Part shown: in pieces, positions 25,001 to 35,154 of the stretch | How the letters are laid out: the number at the start of each line of letters is the position of its first letter | Position numbering within the stretch: position 1 is the stretch's first letter | NCBI GenBank assembly: GCA_015039365.1 | Contig: WION01000016.1 | Span: 186,001 to 250,000, forward strand | Direction: 5' to 3' | Length of the DNA stretch: 64,000 nucleotides | Source: Amanita rubescens | Taxonomy: Eukaryota > Basidiomycota > Agaricomycetes > Agaricales > Amanitaceae | Notes under the pieces: generated by a model | What the model saw: the letters and a program-made list of their open reading frames with translations, nothing else | Database searches by the model: none | What the model was told of the DNA's origin: nothing | Made by a program: the position numbers and the translations under genes

Positions 25001-25704
25001 ATCGTTCGGGAGTATCGCGAAGCTTGACGACGTAGCCTTCCCCGCCTGGAGTACATATTATAACTTAAGGATGTTGTGATTACAAAGACAATCGCACCTA
25101 TAGCATTGGTAGAAGCTGGGAGAACCAAAGCCGTTGTAGTGCCGCCCGCGATGGACAAAAGGTATCCATCATCATGAGTGTTCAACGCGTCGATGCTGCG
25201 TAGCCATGGTTGGGCCGTTCCACGGGATGAACTTGCGTCCGAAGCGCCGCTGAGTTGAGGAGAAGATAGGATGCCGTGATGCGAGCGGATATCAATAAGA
25301 CCGGGAGTTATCCAAGCACCTTTCGCGTCTATGACGACAATGTCACCAGTGTGTGCTGCAAGGGCAGCAGTTGCAGAACGCCCTACTCCCTGGATAATAC
25401 CCTTGCTTAGGACCACGTCACCGGTAATTATTTCTGTTCCGTTTCTTTCACCGGTCCAGACCCTTGCTCCTTTAATTATAATGGGTTTCGTCCCAGCGAC
25501 AAACCGGTCAGAGCTCGATCGGCGGTGGAAGTCTTGTGCGTGCCCAGCTTCCGACTTTAGAGAAGCACACCAAGACAATATCGATGATGGTGCACCATTG
25601 CCCACGAAACGAAGTAACCGTGATTTAACAATGTATAGTCCTGGGCCACTGCGCGCACAAAAAATCAGTAAAACAATGAATGAACAAACCTTTGTCCAAT
25701 GCAT
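22043..25704 (-). pseudogene. Amidohydrolase paralogue 2, in-frame stop and lost metal-binding histidine
   Basis: Same domain order as the gene at 11.8-15.6 kb. The first ATG of the open frame is at 25704, starting the membrane segment (HWTKVCSFIVLLIFCARSG). The sandwich part is well kept: IIIKGARVWTGERNG, DVVLSKGIIQGVG, VVIDAKGAWITPG. Two defects stand out. The metal-binding HSH of copy 1 reads RSH here (LIDIRSHHG; CGC codon at 25285-25287). And an in-frame TAA interrupts the chain at 24076-24078, between NPELQ and FAPRILAQEGF, where copy 1 has no stop. Downstream exons remain readable (EAHLLARELAEAQVGVIL, DALALGSTNVARLLGI) down to the TGA at 22043-22045, so decay is recent. A non-enzymatic role for the upstream part cannot be excluded. 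Confidence 0.75.
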
Positions 25705-26252
25705 ATGGTTCAAAAAAGAGGAAATCAAGCGATATTGTGGCTTTATATTGCGCAACGTGTCACGAAGGCGTGGCAACGTTTTCAGCCCACATTGAAAACA
25801 CGATGTATCATGTAGGTCTCTACCGAATAATACTATACTAAACGGATTATATAATTTATACTATATTAGTACTACTTTTACATAATCTTTATGTAGCCTC
25901 CGATTTTGTTCGTAGCCTTAGTCTCCTTTCTCAGCTGGCGAGGTTATAGCTTAGTCTTGTCATAGCAGCGTAGTCAGCCCAGTAATGACATTCACATTCA
26001 TGTCAAGTTACCTCACACTAGTTCTCGAGTGTCAACTTCAATTTGAAATTTCCATTCGACTCGGAGGATTAATCACTGTGTTCGTACATTGCGCTTCACG
26101 ATTCTCAAAAATACCACAACAAAAGTCGAGATAATAGAAAACTTGACTCGATTTCATCGCCGCTGATTCATTTTCCCCAACCTGGATCGCTGATTTAGTT
26201 CCTTCATAACTAAGAAACATGCGTTAGTCGCAAAGTTGTTCTTATACACACA
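25705..26252. other. Intergenic stretch without recognisable gene
   Basis: AT-rich upstream flank of amidohydrolase paralogue 2 (for example a TATAATTTATACTATATT stretch near 25850). Only short, composition-driven open frames occur. Nothing else was recognised. Confidence 0.5.
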
Positions 26253-26610
26253 GCAACCTGCACAGCGGCTTATACATTCAAGTCTGCTTTGTGGACGCGA
26301 GGGACTCTCTGAGTGCGTTCCATGCGAACTCGATGGGCTGATTCAGAGAGTTGAATCTTCGCCACTTGTGCATTCGGAGTCATTCCTTGAGTTTGATGTG
26401 ATGCAGAAACATTGCTCGATTAGCTGATGTTCAATGAATCGAGTAAGTGCGTCGCTCGGGTGGAGTGGAATATCTTTGTTACTGCCTTTCCTCTTCGGCG
26501 AATCATCCTTTCCTAGCTAGTGTCGGACATGGTGAACGCTAGGGGCCTGGGGCAATCATCCTTTGTGCGTATCTCGTGACTCGGCAACTTCCGTCTCAGC
26601 GTGCGAAAAG
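26253..26610 (-). pseudogene. FunK1 relic (copy C), N-terminal fragment with its 5' flank
   Basis: Aligns by eye with 40890-41285 of the intact FunK1 locus. Shared stretches include TGATGTTCAATGAAT, TTTGTTACTGCCTTTCC and TCTTCGGCGAATCATCCTTT, encoding the N-terminal DDSPKRKGSNKD region. The similarity crosses the former start codon (near 26529) into the upstream flank (TATCTCGTGACTC), so genomic DNA rather than only coding sequence was copied. Internal gaps and stops destroy the frame. No kinase core is present. Confidence 0.7.
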
Positions 26611-27007
26611 CTTACATATTTAATACATAAACGTGGCAAATATCCTGTTCTCACGCTAACGTTATTTTTATGATATGGCTATTCTTGTCACTGTCAGGCG
26701 CGAGGGCCACAAGGGGCCACACCATTCTAGTTCAAGTTCACGTGTGGTCATTCTATCTTTTCATATGCTAGAGTACGTAGTGTTAGATGATTACCACAGG
26801 AACATGATAAGTGACCGGCGGCAGCAGGATATCTACTTTGCCTTGAAAAGGCTAGTAGCACTGAGTTGATTCTATCTTTTGTAGTCAATTTCAAATTCGC
26901 TTCATATCCATCGTAGATCCAGGTGTCCCCGCCGCTTGGTACAGATACCATTCGTAAGCACTTAAATGTTGCCGACTTGAGAGTGATGAGCATGGCCTAG
27001 CTAACCT
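26611..27007. other. Upstream region of the HMG-box gene, no gene recognised
   Basis: About 400 bp between the FunK1 fragment and the HMG-box start codon. It is moderately AT-rich, with no open frame resembling a protein. It presumably holds the HMG gene's promoter. Confidence 0.4.
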
Positions 27008-28186
27008 ATGATTTCTCAGCGCGAAAATCCAAGCGAAAAGCGTCAGTGCCACCCAAGTCTTGATGACGAACTGGCTTGGTCGCATACGTCGACTTCACCC
27101 ACAGATACCTCTTACGACGTCCAACCCCAAGGCGACTTCGTGCACCCTGACAAAGAGGAATCGGGACATGTAGGATCAGCTGACTCCCTGTGGGTTGCCC
27201 GTCCTCGCAATGCATTTATTATATTTCGCTGCGAATATGTCCGACGTCATTCGAGGATGAGTAGGCGAGCCAGAAGAACGGGCGCTCCGGTCGAAAAGTC
27301 GTTATCCAAAAGAGCAGCAGAGGCGTGGCATCAGCTCTCGAACGAGGAGAAGGGCCATTTCAAGGCCCTCGCCGAAGACGAACGAAGGGAACATGCAAGG
27401 TTGTACCCTTATTATCGCTTTCGACCTGTGAAGCGGCCTCGGTCTAAACGTAGCCCGCACCCTCGAGTCGTTTCAGTCACAAATTTATTAGAACAAATTT
27501 TTGATGAAGAGGCAGAGCGCGAGGCCAACTCAAGTCCAAATGCGCGAGATGTCTCTGTCCACAATGTTCCCGAGTTAGCTTCCTCGCTACCGCGGAGCCT
27601 CTTGTCGCCATGTGAATTTTCACCTGGCGTTCAAGCTTGTCCACTTGTACGTTTCCAACGAGATTCAACTGGACATTTACCTCCGCCCCACATGACACCA
27701 TCTGTTGACTACCTCTCCCATCCGGGCATGATTCGCGTGAGTCTATTCATTTTCTTCTTTTGGAAGCCGGAATTGACGATGTATTGCTAGCCACTTCCTA
27801 CTCAATCAGATTTCAATTCTATTATTGCGGATGACTCGTTTTACCTGGAGGATACGCTTCCCCCGATACCACGGCCTCGCGAACACATGAACACATGCAT
27901 GTCGCAGCTGACAATGTCGGCCTCTACTACATCGTCGCTGGCGAACTGGGATGGAAAAGCCACTGACGTTGTGGCATTGCACTCGCACCATTTTCTTGAG
28001 TCTATACCAGCATACTTCAGGCCAGAAGATACTTGCGACAACATTATCGCCATTGGCCTAGATTATGATGCGCTATTTGGTTACGCCACCGACCAGAGCG
28101 CACACATCACCGTACCGTGTCCTCCAATATACGCCGACCCACGTGTTGCAAGAACGGCATATGTCTGTGCCAACGATGGAACCTGA
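27008..28186 (+). CDS. HMG-box (MATA_HMG type) transcription factor
   Basis: Sequence-specific DNA-binding protein of about 380 residues in two exons. The HMG box is at about residues 65-140: RPRNAFIIFRCEYVRRHS, SKRAAEAWHQLSNEEKGHF, ALAEDERREHARLYPYYRFR, followed by a basic nuclear-localisation stretch (RPVKRPRSKRS). The NAFIIF and YPYYRF elements are typical of fungal MAT-type and Ste11/Prf1-like HMG proteins. Exon 2 starts near 27790 after an intron with donor GTGAGT at 27738 and encodes a Ser/Pro-rich C-terminus ending DPRVARTAYVCANDG at the TGA 28184-28186. Fungal HMG proteins of this type often control mating and development, but no pheromone, receptor or homeodomain genes lie nearby, so a mating-locus role is not supported. 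Confidence 0.8.
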
Positions 28187-28388
28187 AAGGACATATATAT
28201 CACACCTTATCAAGAGGTTTTGATGCCACTAACCTTATATTGAAACGTCCCATTATCATGGATGGCTTGGTCTACGACAGGATATCGAAGGAATGGATTG
28301 TAATACAGAGTACAGAGTACCATTAAGACAGCATTAAATAATAACATATGACCCATGACAAGTTGACTCGCGAGACATCGTCTGGCAA

Positions 28389-30344
28389 CTATGACGTTTG
28401 ACAGGGCTGTCTGTCCACGCCTGCACTGTTCCATGATCCCTTCTTTTTTGTCGCATCTCCCAAAGAATGTCTACGAAGGAGGTCTTCACCACCATTTGAT
28501 GATACCAATTCGACGCCCTCCTCTCGTTCGCCATTGGTCCGTGTTTGCCCTTTTTGCTGGCTATCATCACTGTACAGTGGATGCTGGTGATGATCAATAT
28601 CTTCGTCTTCGCCCTGGTCATCATCATCACTGGCATGGCCTACTTCCCAAAGTACGTCTCGTTCATTATTTCTTTCACCATCGTCCTCGTGTTCCCCTTG
28701 CGATTCTAAATCAATCCTTGCGCTTCTTGCAGTCCTTGGTCGCGCTGACCTGATCGGGGTCCTTCTGGGGTGAGCACTGAGCGTGGCCGATTTGATTTTG
28801 TCCTCTGGAGGCTCAGGCTTCTTGAGGGTAAGAAGGACAACTCCTGCAATCAGAACAAGGATCGAGAGGAATATTAAGAAAAGTGTCCATCCACTATAAG
28901 CACCAACTTCATTGTTAAAGACCTGTTGTTGGTTCAGCAAATATAACCGTGCTCATGCCTAGATAACGAACTAGGGAATTTAAAAATCTGACACGATGGG
29001 CAGAGATTAGTTCACAGATCGATTCATAACGCGTGGTCTTACCCAGTCACAGTGTATACACCATAAAAAACAGGCACAACTAGTGTTGAGTCATAGACCT
29101 TGAGGGCTTTATTTAGGCAGATGATTTGCATAACCGCGGTGATAACCAAGAGGATAAATGTGAAGATAGTCGATACATGTCCGAATTGATTTCCGCGATT
29201 TTCCTGGGACAATGATCCAGAAATTAGCTTGACACTTGAAAGCAAACAAGATTCAATCCGTGACCTGGCAGATTAGATATCAAGACGACGAACCTTGCCT
29301 TCGCAAAGACCAAGCATCCTCCGGCGAGTCCTCCACCACAACACGCCCAGCCAATACCTAGTGCCCAGGCTACTTGCTTGTCAGGCTTTGGTCCTGCCCA
29401 TGCCTCAAGTTTCTCGGTCGCCCAAACCATTGCCTTCCTCCAATACAATCGCAATGCTATCACAGCTCTGCCAACAGCTCCAAGAGCATCCCAACAACTT
29501 GTACCGGTGGCCAACTTCGAAGAGCTGTCATCTTCAGATCCTGGCGTAATCTCGTTCCGCGCTGACAACACACTCTCGAGGCGCGAGATGAAAACCAGCA
29601 GCAGTATAAGTGTAAAAGTCATCGCGAAGAAATATCCCAGCCAGCCAGCTCGACCCCATAAAGCTGACAATCGCGCGGCATCTATCTCAGTTGTGAGACC
29701 ACTATTAATCGAACCAAAGGCAACAATCCCCACTACTCCGACGACGATGACGATTGTTCCCTGTAAATTCAACATTATGTATATTTGCCATGGTTCGTGC
29801 AAAATGATGCATACATAGATATCATTGCGTGTCACAGGTGTCCCAACCAAAAATCGTGCAAAGAGAAAGTTGAAAATGAGTGAACTTGAGCCCAACGGCG
29901 CCACATATTCTGACATATTTTTCTGAGTAGTGGTAAAGTACGACGTGACTGAAACATACCGGCGCGCATATATTCCAAAGCAAGTGTGCTACCTATTAAT
30001 TGTGAGAGTCTAGCGGCACGTTTAAGCCCCACTCATTATCAGGTACGCTGTGCACATACATGTAGAGTATCATTCCAAGTAACCACAAGGGTCTCATCCA
30101 GTCCTTCCGCCGTGAAGCTTTTGGTATTTTGCTGGTGCGCACCTGGTTGTTAAGACGTCTTTAAAAGTGCGCCCGAAAATAAGCAAAAACGAACATGGTC
30201 TAGTTTCGTAAGATTCAGTCCTGCAGCGTTAAGTATTGATGCTAGAAGAATAATGGAAAGGCCAATGATAAAAGCGATGACAGGGTTTGCATGGTGCATA
30301 GTCGGTCCTGAATGTTGAGGATCAAGAGAGGTTTGGGGGGGCAT
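28389..30344 (-). CDS. NIPA-like (DUF803) magnesium transporter family protein
   Basis: Polytopic membrane protein of the NIPA/DUF803 family, many of which move Mg2+. The N-terminal segment is NPVIAFIIGLSIILLASILN followed by AAGLNLTKLDHV, the family's opening. Further membrane exons read EYVAPLGSSSLIFNFLFARF, GTIVIVVGVVGIVAFGS, WLGYFFAMTFTLILLLVF, WALGIGWACCGGGLAGGCLV, then HVSTIFTFILLVITAVMQII, and NEVGAYSGWTLFLIFLSIL. About nine helices result, with a long cytosolic insertion (RLESVLSARNEIT...). The hydrophilic C-terminus is acidic and Ser-rich. The start is uncertain: ATG at 30344 or 30299. The stop TAG is at 28389-28391. It lies tail to head behind the next transporter, with about 145 bp between them. 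Confidence 0.82.
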
Positions 30345-30488
30345 CAGCACGGGGTGATGGTCGGGAGCGTCGTCAATGATAGTGACGACCACTTTCCGAC
30401 TGGCACAGCCACCCGTACGTCGATATTCATAGCCTCTCGAGGTGATGATACGTCTAACGTGATTGTTGCACATGACAAGATCCTCATT

Positions 30489-32318
30489 TTATACTCTGTC
30501 GAGACTAGGTACGACTACTTCATCTCCATCCTTGCCAATCTCTTGTTCCGTGTTCTCTTCTCCTCTTATACCTTGTATATAAACTGGGGCTTGAGGGTCG
30601 AGGAAACCTTGCTCCTCAGCTATCAAACCGCTTATTTAGTGTACGGCCACGCAAAACCGGACGTCACTTACGCGCCGAAGACCAGAAATATGTGATAAGG
30701 CCCACTATAACGACGGCAAATGATATGAAATAAAGCCAGAATGGGCGATAGTGCTGTGAAGTCCTCAGTGGAATTGATAAATTTCGTATTCGATTGATCT
30801 TACAAAGAGGAATAAACCTGTGTGCGCGCATATTCAATAACTTGCCATTGCATATTGAAGGCTCAGCCTACCGAATAATAAACCATAGAAGTCGCTGGAT
30901 AGCAGACTCAAATTGAAGTAGGCAGACGAGGCTAACCGGTACAGCAAGGGTGCAACAGTGTACAAGATCAGCATGGCTGAGAACGTCATAATCCGACCAG
31001 TCCCCAGAAAATTATAATGACACACCTCCAGTATAAGCTAAGAGCAAGCCAACTTGGTCCAAGCTAAGTCACGGGCCGTCTGAGGAGGACCAATGAGTAT
31101 TCTCACCTGTGGCACCGTTCCAGTTTCCATTCCTGATAAGGTCATGTTCCAATGCCGATGCTTGGATACCATTTATGATGAACCCAAACATGCCAAGTTG
31201 TCCTACAACCTGCCTAGACGTAAACAATAGCTAAACAGGTCAAGTGCGGATATCAGTACCTCGTATAAAGGACGTCGGCGAACAAAGAACTCCTCCGTTG
31301 CATTGGCTGTCGGAAATTAGGGATGCGTAGTACAGATGAATGTCGAACGTACTGAACCCATATAAAGTTGCAGCTGCAACCATGAATGCGTCACCTTTGC
31401 CCTTGTTGACCGCCTGCCAATTTTTTCCAGTAAGTACATCACAGGTGACGAGCATTCCCAACCCTCCGATACATATCGCGACGCCCTGTTGGTAATTCTG
31501 CCTGAGCTAATAGTCGGAGAAGAGGAATCGACAATGCCAACCAAAAGTTGTGTCCAATGATATTTCGGCCTCATGTATATCCATGAAAAGAGTAAACAGA
31601 CGGGTATGGCCCATCTGAAATGCTATTAGACGAAGTAGCTTGTGGCTCTGCTATACTTACGCATCTAAAAGCATGCAAGACAATAGATCCGTGTATGAGT
31701 AGGCCTGAGGGACTTGTTACAATAGGTTTGAAGATCAGAATTCCATCTAACCTTGACAGCGAGAAAATTGCCTTCAACGTCAGAAGCGGCCAAAATCGCG
31801 TCTTGGAGCGTATGTCAGTCTCTGAATTACATCAGGCAGACAACACAAACATCGCCATCCGTCACGTAGAACGAGTTTGCCCCAGCCCTTGAGACCGTCT
31901 TTAGGATGAAGGGCATCAGTAACAATAACGCAATGTAAACGGGTTTCTCACATTTGTACATGGTGTAGGGTGTAAATATCACGAACAATGAAAAGTACCT
32001 GAGAAATTGTTAGCGATTGAAGAATACAAAAGGATCATGGGCTTACAACAAGTTATTCTGCATTGTAGGCATGGAAAGCCCGCGGTTTACGAGCTCAGTA
32101 GTTGTTACATTCGTGCATGTGATACATAATGAAACGATTTGTCCAGCTATGAAGGATAAGATAAATCGTTTTGTCCAGATGCTCTTCCACCGCGCCCCTA
32201 CGCTTCGGAAGAAAGCGACAGGAGAAGAGTAATCGATCGGTGGACGGCGCTGAGAGTGCTGATCAAGGATTGGGAGGGATACTGGAACAGGGCTCTTTTT
32301 TCCATCGTAGTCATCCAT
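30489..32318 (-). CDS. SLC35F1/F2-like solute carrier of the drug/metabolite transporter superfamily
   Basis: Ten-helix membrane protein of the SLC35F (DUF914) family, related to nucleotide-sugar transporters; the substrate is not predictable. The ATG at 32318 starts MDDYDGKKSPVPV; conserved parts are KRFILSFIAGQIVSLCITCT, NVTTTELVNRGLSMPTMQN, TPYTMYKCGW, FLAVKAFQYTDLLSCMLLDA, WIYMRPKYHWTQLLG, GGLGMLVTCDVLTGKNW, DAFMVAAATLYGFSNATEEF, VGQLGMFGFIINGIQA and FNLSLLSSDFYGLLFG. The hydrophilic tail ends VPSLDRV at the TAA 30489-30491. About ten exons are split by short introns. No defects were seen. Confidence 0.85.
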
Positions 32319-32836
32319 GAGGAGTCTGGTTAGTGCCAAGACACACTTCCTGAGAGGATTGTGTTGAAGAGATCAGATACCTGACAGCGCAGATATACCT
32401 TCTCTGAACGTTCCTGAAAGGTGATAACTTTCCGCATGCGCGCAGATCCGTTCACATGGGAGGGAGAAGGCATTACGGCATTTGTGCACTGTTGGCTTGA
32501 AAGAGCCAATCTTAGGATGGCCGATCAAGCCACAAGAATGGGTTCAGGTACTGACAATGCGCCTCTGGAGAAGAAATGGTTAGGCTGTCAGCTTTCAGTT
32601 CTCAGCAGCGAAACGGAAAGTGCCGCGAGTGAAAACATATGGCTCACATGGTGGCTTTCTAACTATAGGTGTAGCGCCGCAACACATTCAATGAAACATA
32701 TTGAAACTCAGTTAGGACCTAAATGCGCTACACCTATAGTTAGACAGCCACACATACACATGGTGTCCCATTCTCAACATTCCGGACCGGGTGACATCTC
32801 TTTGCCGGATGACGACATTCCCTCGTTACATCTATC
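32319..32836. other. Divergent promoter interval between SLC35F-like and TCP11-like genes, containing an inverted repeat
   Basis: About 520 bp serve two divergent genes. An open frame crosses it but looks like chance. The only structure recognised is the 25-nt inverted repeat at 32653-32749. Confidence 0.5.
32653..32749. repeat. Inverted repeat, 25-nt arms with 47-nt spacer
   Basis: The left arm at 32653-32677 and the right arm at 32725-32749 are reverse complements at 24 of 25 positions; each contains AACTATAGGTGTAGCGC or its complement. The arms could form a hairpin or be the ends of a tiny transposon remnant. No target-site duplication was recognised. Confidence 0.85.
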
Positions 32837-34511
32837 ATGGCCACTCCTGCATTTCCCCAGACTTTCCAACCTATCACCCTTCCGGTGGAACTCATTCATG
32901 CTCTCAACCAAACCTACTTTCTCCATCTCCTCGCTAACGACCCCGACAAGGTAATTCCTCCAGGGAAATCGCTCCTTTCAATGCTGGCACATTCCCATGT
33001 TGCATTCCAAGGCAGCAACCAGTTTGATGCAGAAAACGATACTTTGCGTGAAAGTATACGCCAAGTCGCTCAGAGGGCATTCTGGGACGAGGTGTGCCCC
33101 AGAATCTGAACTATAGATGCTGACACAGCTAAATACTCCCTTCCAGGCTCTCGAAGCACTGTCCTCACCGCAGCCGTCCCTCCAGCTCCGCAGGCTTGGC
33201 TTACTCTACAGTGACCTCAAGGATGCATTGTTACCCTTGTTCCCGTCCCACCATCCTCCTCTATTAACCTTATCATCTCCCTTGTCACCTACCACTTCTC
33301 CTTTGCATTCCTCGGCAATATTTTTGAAGGAAATATTAGCATCTCTGAAGCAACGTTGCGCACCCATTCGAGATCAAGAAATAGACGATGCAATGATCTT
33401 ACTCGATGGGATCTCGTCACCCCTGATAATAACGGATCCTGGAATATTGCAAATACGAAATCGTTTAATTGCCAAGGTGGTTATTAGCGTTATTCAGTCC
33501 ATCTTAACGGTTGCCGAAGTCATGAAGGAAGACTTGAACAAGTTCGTTTTCGGAGCAATGACTGATACACAGTTAAAGTCTGTCGTACAACAACAAGCCA
33601 AAGCGCGGGAACGTGAGCTTATACTTCGAATTTGGAACGTTCCGGAAGGGCAAGGTCAGCACATTATTCGCGAGAAGTGGTGTGTATGGGTTGATGAGCT
33701 TGAGGATGGCTTGCCGATTGACGACGGCAGCCATCAGGTGGATAGGTGGAAGCGTCGCCTTTTACAAGCCTTACAGAGTCCGACGCCGGTATCGTGCAAT
33801 GACTTGTTAGGTTCCAGACCTGACAGAAATACCCTACCAGCCAACGATCTCCCCCCTCAGTTTCTCTTTGCGTTACCAAATCTTCTGTCTATACAGAATT
33901 ATATACAGGCGCTGGTTATCAGTGCCGCGCTTCGTTCGCTCCTTCGTGCTCCTGTATACTCGGAGTCTTCCGATCTCCCTCCGGCCACAACAGCTTCTTA
34001 TTTTGTCCAACGTGTGTGGACTCTATTGGCAGGAGAAATAGAAGCCAATGAGGCAATATCAAGACTTGCGGACGTCGGTGATACCAAGATTGCGCATCTA
34101 GCTGATGAGCTTGTTCATGCACGGCGAATGTTGTCAGAAGTAGGAGTAGATGAAGAAGCACGCTTACGGGCTGCAACACAACATATACTAAGACCCGAGG
34201 ATCCGGTATACGTATTGCTTCAGCGGCGGGTATTGGCGGTTTTGAGGGGAAGTCTATCACGCCATCCGTCCGCGCTGGTTGATAGAGGACAGCCGCTGCC
34301 AGAAAAGCTTAGGACTGGAAAGTATGTTGCCACAGGAGTGGGTAAAATGTGGCTTGATACTACAGCTAATGATGTTGGCGCTACTAAAAGGAAGGTACCC
34401 CCTAAGGGGTTTGAGGAACCTGTCCTGACAGCCGAACTTGATCGGCTTTCTTCGAAACTCGCTTCCTGTATCGCTTGGGTCGATGAAGTGTGGGGAGATC
34501 TAACGGGTTGA
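32837..34511 (+). CDS. TCP11/SOK1-domain protein
   Basis: Member of the T-complex 11 family, which includes yeast Sok1, a suppressor of low cAMP-dependent kinase activity. The ATG at 32837 opens PQTFQPITLPVELIHALN. The key TCP11 motif is LASLKQRCAPIRDQEIDDAM (about residue 175), followed by helical stretches (RLIAKVVISVIQSILTVAEV, MKEDLNKFVFGAM). The remainder is alpha-helical and Leu-rich, and ends WVDEVWGDLTG at the TGA 34509-34511. One intron of about 37 nt, ending at 33128, joins QRAFWDE to LNTPFQALEAL; 37 nt is short for this genome, so the junction is tentative. The length, about 545 residues, is in the family range. The biochemical role is unknown. Confidence 0.8.
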
Positions 34512-35154
34512 CTGGCGAAACGTACGTCAAATCAAGACACTGCAATAGAGTTACATTGTCATTTTGTTTGGGTAGCGGCCATCATATTACTATTAGTTTC
34601 ATACATCATATACATATGTATATCAGATCAGATGTGCAGACTTTCTTTAAATTTTGTCACTACTGTCACTTGAGTGATTAAATCGTCTTCGGCATCGCGC
34701 TCTCATTTGGCTTATCGCGCCTTCCGATCTGCTTCTCAAGATCCGGTGGAGAGCCACGTGAATATCATACGGGACGCCAGTTCCGTTTCTCGTTGCGGGG
34801 TGGCCAGTACAGCACCATATCCAGCAGCTCATACGAGAATTTGGGACATCCGATACATGTAACGAGTCATGGGCTTACTCCGGATAAGTAAAACTCTAGG
34901 GTCTTGAGATAAAATTTAAAATAAGCGCGGTAGTGAACCAGAAGTAGTTTATGTATTGTGTGTGATCAGCGTCACTTCCATTATGAAATACTAAGCAGGT
35001 TTCGACTCGTTGGCTGATACCTTGATATGCACCCCTGATTTTGGTTTTTGCGGATCTCATCCGGCCTACAGCAGCCAGGTATTTATATGTTCAATGCGCG
35101 TTTTGTCTGGTCTGCAAGCAGTTCACTTTGTTGCACTTCTTGTCTGTGCTTCTC
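34512..35154. other. Intergenic region upstream of the phenylalanine ammonia-lyase gene
   Basis: Holds AT-rich sequence (TACATCATATACATATGTATAT near 34600). A short minus-strand frame near 34850-34770 reads LLDMVLYWPPRNEKRNW, which looks protein-like but could not be tied to a family or to a start codon. The rest is presumably the PAL promoter. Confidence 0.4.

Noticed and set aside
26038..27085. Several small open frames between the FunK1 fragment and the HMG gene
   Set aside because: Short, overlapping on both strands, many lacking an ATG; no motif recognised.
32421..32954. A 177-residue plus-strand open frame upstream of the TCP11-like gene
   Set aside because: It crosses the inverted repeat and overlaps the TCP11-like start in another frame; composition is not protein-like and no family was recognised.
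34770..34860. Minus-strand reading LLDMVLYWPPRNEKRNW in the PAL upstream region
   Set aside because: Protein-like but very short, without a start codon, a splice context or a recognised family; kept only as a note on the intergenic entry.
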